Below are positions 60,879 through 64,000 of a stretch of DNA of 64,000 nt, piece by piece. The translations under genes and the position numbers were made by a program. Every line of letters begins with the position of its first letter. The first letter of the stretch is position 1. The notes under the pieces were generated by a model. The model saw only the letters and a program-made list of their open reading frames with translations. It did no database searches and had not been told where the DNA came from. The DNA is taken from positions 620,001-684,000 of the forward strand of contig NZ_SNXZ01000004.1 in assembly GCF_004362825.1 (NCBI RefSeq). The letters run 5' to 3'. The stretch is from Labedaea rhizosphaerae. GTDB lineage: Bacteria > Actinomycetota > Actinomycetes > Mycobacteriales > Pseudonocardiaceae.

Positions 60879-61166
60879 ATGGCGACCTTGCACATCGAGC
60901 ACCCGATCACCGACTACCCCACCTGGCGCGCAGCCTTCGACGGCTTCGCCGAGGCCCGCCGCGGCGCCGGGGTCCGAGCCGACCGCGTGCAGCACCCGGT
61001 CGAGGACCCGAACTACATCGTCGTGGACCTCGACTTCGACACCGCCGAGCAGGCCACGGCCTTCCTGCGGTTCCTGACGGCCAAGGTCTGGTCGACGCCG
61101 GGCAACTCCCCCGCGCTGGCCGGCGCCCCGCAGACCAGGATCCTCATCCCAGCAACCGGCCGATGA
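60879..61166 (+). CDS. small ABM-like / dimeric alpha-beta barrel protein
   Basis: 95 aa: [50 protein letters not shown], as in short stress-response A/B-barrel or antibiotic-monooxygenase-like proteins. Enzyme activity uncertain. Its 3' end overlaps the MocR gene by 23 bp. Confidence 0.78.
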   Translation: MATLHIEHPITDYPTWRAAFDGFAEARRGAGVRADRVQHPVEDPNYIVVDLDFDTAEQATAFLRFLTAKVWSTPGNSPALAGAPQTRILIPATGR

Positions 61167-62586
61167 CGGCGACCCCCGCGCTGATCGTGTCCGGGCTCGC
61201 GGTCGCGTAGCCGAGCACGAGCCCGGGCGGCCCGGGGCGCTGGCGGTGCCAGGACAGCGGGTGGACCTTGACGCCCGCGTCGAGGCAGCGCCGCGCGAGG
61301 TCGGTGTCCGCGAACTCCCGGTCGAACGTGATCGTGAGGTGCAAACCCGCTGCGGCGCCGTGGATCCGGGCCGACGGCAGGTGCTCACGGACCGCCGCGA
61401 TCATGCGGTCGCGGCGGGTCCGATGGCGGGCGCGGGTCAGCCGCAGGTGCCGCTCGAGGTCGCCGTTGTCGATCAACTGGGCGAGCACGAGCTGCGGCAG
61501 GGTAGCGTTGCCGAGATCGGTGTCCCGCTTCACGGCGACCAGCCGCGCACGCAGCCGCGGCGGCGCGACCACCCAGCCGATGCGCAACGCGGGCGCGAGC
61601 AGTTTCGAGACGCTTCCCGTGTAGCACACCAGATCCGGCGCGGTGGCGGCCAGCGCCGCGGTGGGGTGGCGGTCGTAGCGGTGCTCCGCGTCGTAGTCGT
61701 CCTCGACGATCAGGCCGCCGCGTTCGGCCCACGCGACGAGCGCGGCACGACGGGCTCCGGCGAGCACGACGCCGGTCGGGAACTGGTGGGCCGGGGTCAC
61801 CAAAACCGTTGGGGCACCGGAGTTCTCCAGCTCGTCCACACGCAGGCCGTCCTCGTCGACGCCGATGGGCACGGTGTGCATCCCCCACGACTGCAACTGG
61901 TTTCGTGCGCCGAACGAGCCGGGGTCCTCGGTGCCGATCACGTCCTGGCCGTCGGCGCGGAGCAACACCGTCAGCAGGCTGAACGCCTGGGCCACCCCGG
62001 CGACCACCACGATGTCGTCCGGCGCGGCCCGCACTCCCCTGGTCCGGGCGATCCACCGGCTGATCGACGCCCGCAGCTCCGGCGTGCCGCGCGGGTCCGC
62101 GTAACCCAGCGACGCCGACGGGGTGTCGGCGAGGACCGAGCGCTCGGCCCGCAGCCAGGCCGCCCGCGGGAACGCGCTCAGGTCGGGCAGGCCGGGGGCG
62201 AGGTCGGCGTTCGCGGGCGCGGCGCGCAGGGCGTCGAACAGCGCCGTCGAGCGCGGCTCCAGGTTGACCGGCGCCGGTTTGCCGACGGGCACCGGGGTGG
62301 GGACCACTCCCGCGACGACCGTGCCGTTGCGGCCGTGACCGGCCAGCAGGCCCTCCTCGGTGAGCCGCTGGTAGGCCTCGACGACCACGCCACGGGACAC
62401 GCCGAGTTCGTCGGCCAGCACGCGGCTGGCCGGCAGGCGTTCGCCGGTGGCCACCGCGTTCCTGGCGATCGCGTCGCGCAGGACGCGGGTCAGCCAGTCC
62501 GTGCGTCCCGCTGCCGGTGGTCGGTCGAGCGGCAGGAACTCCGACGTTTTGGTCCTAGCTGATGGCCCTTCTTTGGTCCTGTCCAC
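61144..62586 (-). CDS. MocR/PdxR-type regulator (GntR HTH + aminotransferase fold)
   Basis: 480 aa. Gnt[48 protein letters not shown], then a fold-type I aminotransferase domain with [15 protein letters not shown] and the PLP lysine in [20 protein letters not shown]-sensing regulator. Divergent from a LysE exporter, the usual partner of such regulators. Start GTG 62586 is the best available. Confidence 0.9.
   Translation of the reverse strand: MDRTKEGPSARTKTSEFLPLDRPPAAGRTDWLTRVLRDAIARNAVATGERLPASRVLADELGVSRGVVVEAYQRLTEEGLLAGHGRNGTVVAGVVPTPVPVGKPAPVNLEPRSTALFDALRAAPANADLAPGLPDLSAFPRAAWLRAERSVLADTPSASLGYADPRGTPELRASISRWIARTRGVRAAPDDIVVVAGVAQAFSLLTVLLRADGQDVIGTEDPGSFGARNQLQSWGMHTVPIGVDEDGLRVDELENSGAPTVLVTPAHQFPTGVVLAGARRAALVAWAERGGLIVEDDYDAEHRYDRHPTAALAATAPDLVCYTGSVSKLLAPALRIGWVVAPPRLRARLVAVKRDTDLGNATLPQLVLAQLIDNGDLERHLRLTRARHRTRRDRMIAAVREHLPSARIHGAAAGLHLTITFDREFADTDLARRCLDAGVKVHPLSWHRQRPGPPGLVLGYATASPDTISAGVAVIGRLLG
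62548..62580. promoter_or_regulatory. MocR-type direct repeats
   Basis: TTTGGTCCT at 62548-62556 and 62572-62580, 24 bp start to start. Direct repeats of about this spacing are what MocR regulators bind. They lie inside the first codons of the regulator if GTG 62586 is right. Confidence 0.5.
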
Positions 62587-62614
62587 GAGACCATTGTGGC
62601 GCGACAGTGGAGCC

Positions 62615-63214
62615 ATGAGCATCGAGTTCTGGCTGACCGCGTTGATCGTGTCCATCACGCCGGGGACCGGGGTCGTGCTGACCGTGGCCGCCGGGCTCAC
62701 CCACGGCTCGCGGGCCGGGGTGATCACGGCCGTGGGCTGCACGCTCGGCGTCGTGCCGCACATGCTGGCCGCGGTGACGGGCATCGCGTTGTTGCTGAGC
62801 GCGAGCCCGGTCGCGTTCGCGGCGTTGAAGTGGGCGGGCGTCGGCTACCTGCTGTACATGGCGATCTCGATGCTGCGTGCCGGGCGCGTGAGCATCGACG
62901 AGTCGGCGGCGCCCTCGGCGCGCCGCGCGATCGTCAAGGCGGTGCTCGCCAACCTGCTCAACCCGAAGCTGACGATCTTCTTCTTCGCGTTCCTGCCGCA
63001 GTTCGTGAACGCGCACGACCCCGGGGCGGGCCGGGCGATGCTGGTGCTGGGCCTGCTGTTCATGGTCGTGACGTTCGTGGTGTTCGCGGGGTATGCCGTG
63101 GCCGCGGCCGCCGTGCGCGACAAGGTGATCTCCCGGCCGCGGGTCCTGACGGCGCTGCAGCGGGTGTTCGCGGTGTCGTTCGTGGCGCTGGGGGCGCGGC
63201 TCGCGCTGGCCTAG
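62615..63214 (+). CDS. LysE/RhtB-family amino-acid exporter
   Basis: 199 aa with five to six helices: SIEFWLTALIVSITPGTGVVLTVAAGLTHGSRAG is the RhtB N-terminus, NLLNPKLTIFFFAFLPQFV the family loop. Exports an amino acid or related compound; divergent MocR protein is the likely regulator. Confidence 0.9.
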   Translation: MSIEFWLTALIVSITPGTGVVLTVAAGLTHGSRAGVITAVGCTLGVVPHMLAAVTGIALLLSASPVAFAALKWAGVGYLLYMAISMLRAGRVSIDESAAPSARRAIVKAVLANLLNPKLTIFFFAFLPQFVNAHDPGAGRAMLVLGLLFMVVTFVVFAGYAVAAAAVRDKVISRPRVLTALQRVFAVSFVALGARLALA

Positions 63215-63939
63215 CGCGCCACCTGGACCAGCACCGCGCCGGCCAGCAGGGTCGCCGCCCCGGCGAGCTGGACCGGGCCGAGCGACTGGCCGAGCAGCAG
63301 CCACGCCAGCCCGGCGGCGACCAGCGGTTCGACCAGCGCCAGCACGCTGGCCCGGGTCGACGTCAGCGCACGCAAAGCGTGCAGCCCCACCAGGTACGGC
63401 ACGGCGGTGCCGAACACGGCGAGGACCAGGACCGCCAGCCACGCCGGGAACTGGAGCCCGCCGAGCACCGCCGGCGGGCCCTGGAGTGTCCACACCGGAC
63501 TGACGGCGAAGACCACGACCGCGCCGATCGCGAGACCGGCGGCGGTCACGCCGAACGAGTCGTGCCTGCCCGCGCTGTGCTCACCGAGCAGGAAGTACCC
63601 GGCCGAGCAGACCGCCGAGGCCAGCCCCGCGGCGACGCCGAGCAGGTCCAGCCGGTCGACGTGCCAGAGCTCGGCGACCAGCGCGAGCCCGGCGAGGGCC
63701 AGCCCGATGCCGACCCACACCAGCCCCGGCAGCCGCGTACGCCGCACCACCCGCACCCAGAGGGCCACGAGCACCGGCGCGGCGTTGACCAACACCATCG
63801 CGACACCGACCGGAACCCGGGACACCGCAACGAAGAAGAGCAGTTGCACGCCCGCGACACCGAGCACGCCGTAGCCGAGCAGCAGCCACAGGTCGCCACG
63901 CCCGAACACCAGGGCCCGCGGCCGCAGCACCGCGATCAC
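63211..63939 (-). CDS. EamA/DMT transporter, N-terminal part missing or out of frame
   Basis: 242 aa in frame from GTG 63939. About eight helices with the two EamA repeats partly covered (GYGVLGVAGVQLLFFVAVSRVPVGVAMVLVNAAPVLVAL; LVEPLVAAGLAWLLLGQSLG). The protein starts where family members are already at about residue 65, and an in-frame TGA lies some 36 bp upstream. So the first two helices are either in another frame beyond the window or lost. Confidence 0.75.
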   Translation of the reverse strand: MIAVLRPRALVFGRGDLWLLLGYGVLGVAGVQLLFFVAVSRVPVGVAMVLVNAAPVLVALWVRVVRRTRLPGLVWVGIGLALAGLALVAELWHVDRLDLLGVAAGLASAVCSAGYFLLGEHSAGRHDSFGVTAAGLAIGAVVVFAVSPVWTLQGPPAVLGGLQFPAWLAVLVLAVFGTAVPYLVGLHALRALTSTRASVLALVEPLVAAGLAWLLLGQSLGPVQLAGAATLLAGAVLVQVAR

Positions 63940-64000
63940 CTCCCCCGCATCGCGACCGTCGACCTGGACCTCGGATCACCGGTGCGCCCGCCGACAGCCC

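Overview
The window is high-GC DNA with strong G/C preference at third codon positions, many GTG starts and many ATGA/GTGA stop-start overlaps. Gene content points to a filamentous actinomycete, most likely Pseudonocardiales (Amycolatopsis/Lentzea/Kibdelosporangium type): a SapB-like class III lanthipeptide operon, a Scr1-type XRE regulator with three DUF397 genes, 13E12-type DUF222-HNH genes, a SapA-like spore-associated domain and a CGNR zinc-finger regulator. The genus is inferred, not proven. I saw no tRNA, rRNA or CRISPR array.

Layout. 1-7.9 kb: the end of an MFS transporter, then a ramCSAB-like lanthipeptide operon (LanKC synthetase, 53-aa precursor with a Gly/His/Asp/Cys-rich segment, two ABC half-transporters). 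8-13.7 kb: an AGPS-like FAD oxidase, a CGNR regulator, a frameshifted gene, and a divergent FUSC exporter/MarR pair around a palindromic operator. 13.8-15.4 kb: a DUF222-HNH element bounded by inverted ~130-bp multi-hairpin ends. 15.4-26.4 kb: lutABC lactate oxidation, a FadR-type regulator, and a seven-gene oxidative L-fucose operon (ABC importer, mutarotase, dehydrogenases, fuconate dehydratase). Nearly identical operators lie before lutABC and before the fucose operon, which fits because this route ends in pyruvate plus L-lactate.

26.5-44 kb is mostly ordinary chromosome: RNase H, a two-component system, L,D-transpeptidase, LysR, MarR/EamA, an amidohydrolase with a DUF59 protein, IclR, sirtuin, aldo/keto reductase, hemerythrin, MerR with a DHA2 efflux pump, and three methyltransferases. 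The third methyltransferase has a short upstream ORF with a strong ribosome site and an internal hairpin. 44.3-47.3 kb: a type I DAHP synthase and a second copy of the HNH element. 47.3-51.2 kb: nucleotidyltransferase, DHFR-like reductase, and two secreted peptidoglycan-enzyme genes. 51.2-54.8 kb is an accessory island: small XRE pair, Scr1 regulator, three tandem DUF397 genes each with a terminator, then a membrane-anchored SCP1.201/DddA-like deaminase overlapping an Imm1-like immunity gene. 54.8-64 kb: a Tat-exported beta-propeller amidohydrolase, a Ser/Thr kinase, LuxR and MocR regulators, and LysE and EamA transporters.

Two repeat families are not explained by coding. One is a ~110-bp intergenic element with two DnaA-box-like 9-mers 18 bp apart, followed by GATAGACTGG and a G/C-rich palindromic stretch (three copies: 5.85, 7.88 and 45.5 kb). 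The other is the structured end of the HNH elements (three copies), whose stems are conserved by compensatory changes. Stretches over 300 bp without a confident gene: 5829-6186 (repeat copy A, then nothing recognised); 13673-14010 (left structured end plus a further hairpin-rich stretch); 43889-44363 (upstream ORF and a doubtful small ORF); 45390-45934 (repeat copy C, a 26-bp tandem repeat and a 120-bp fold-back).
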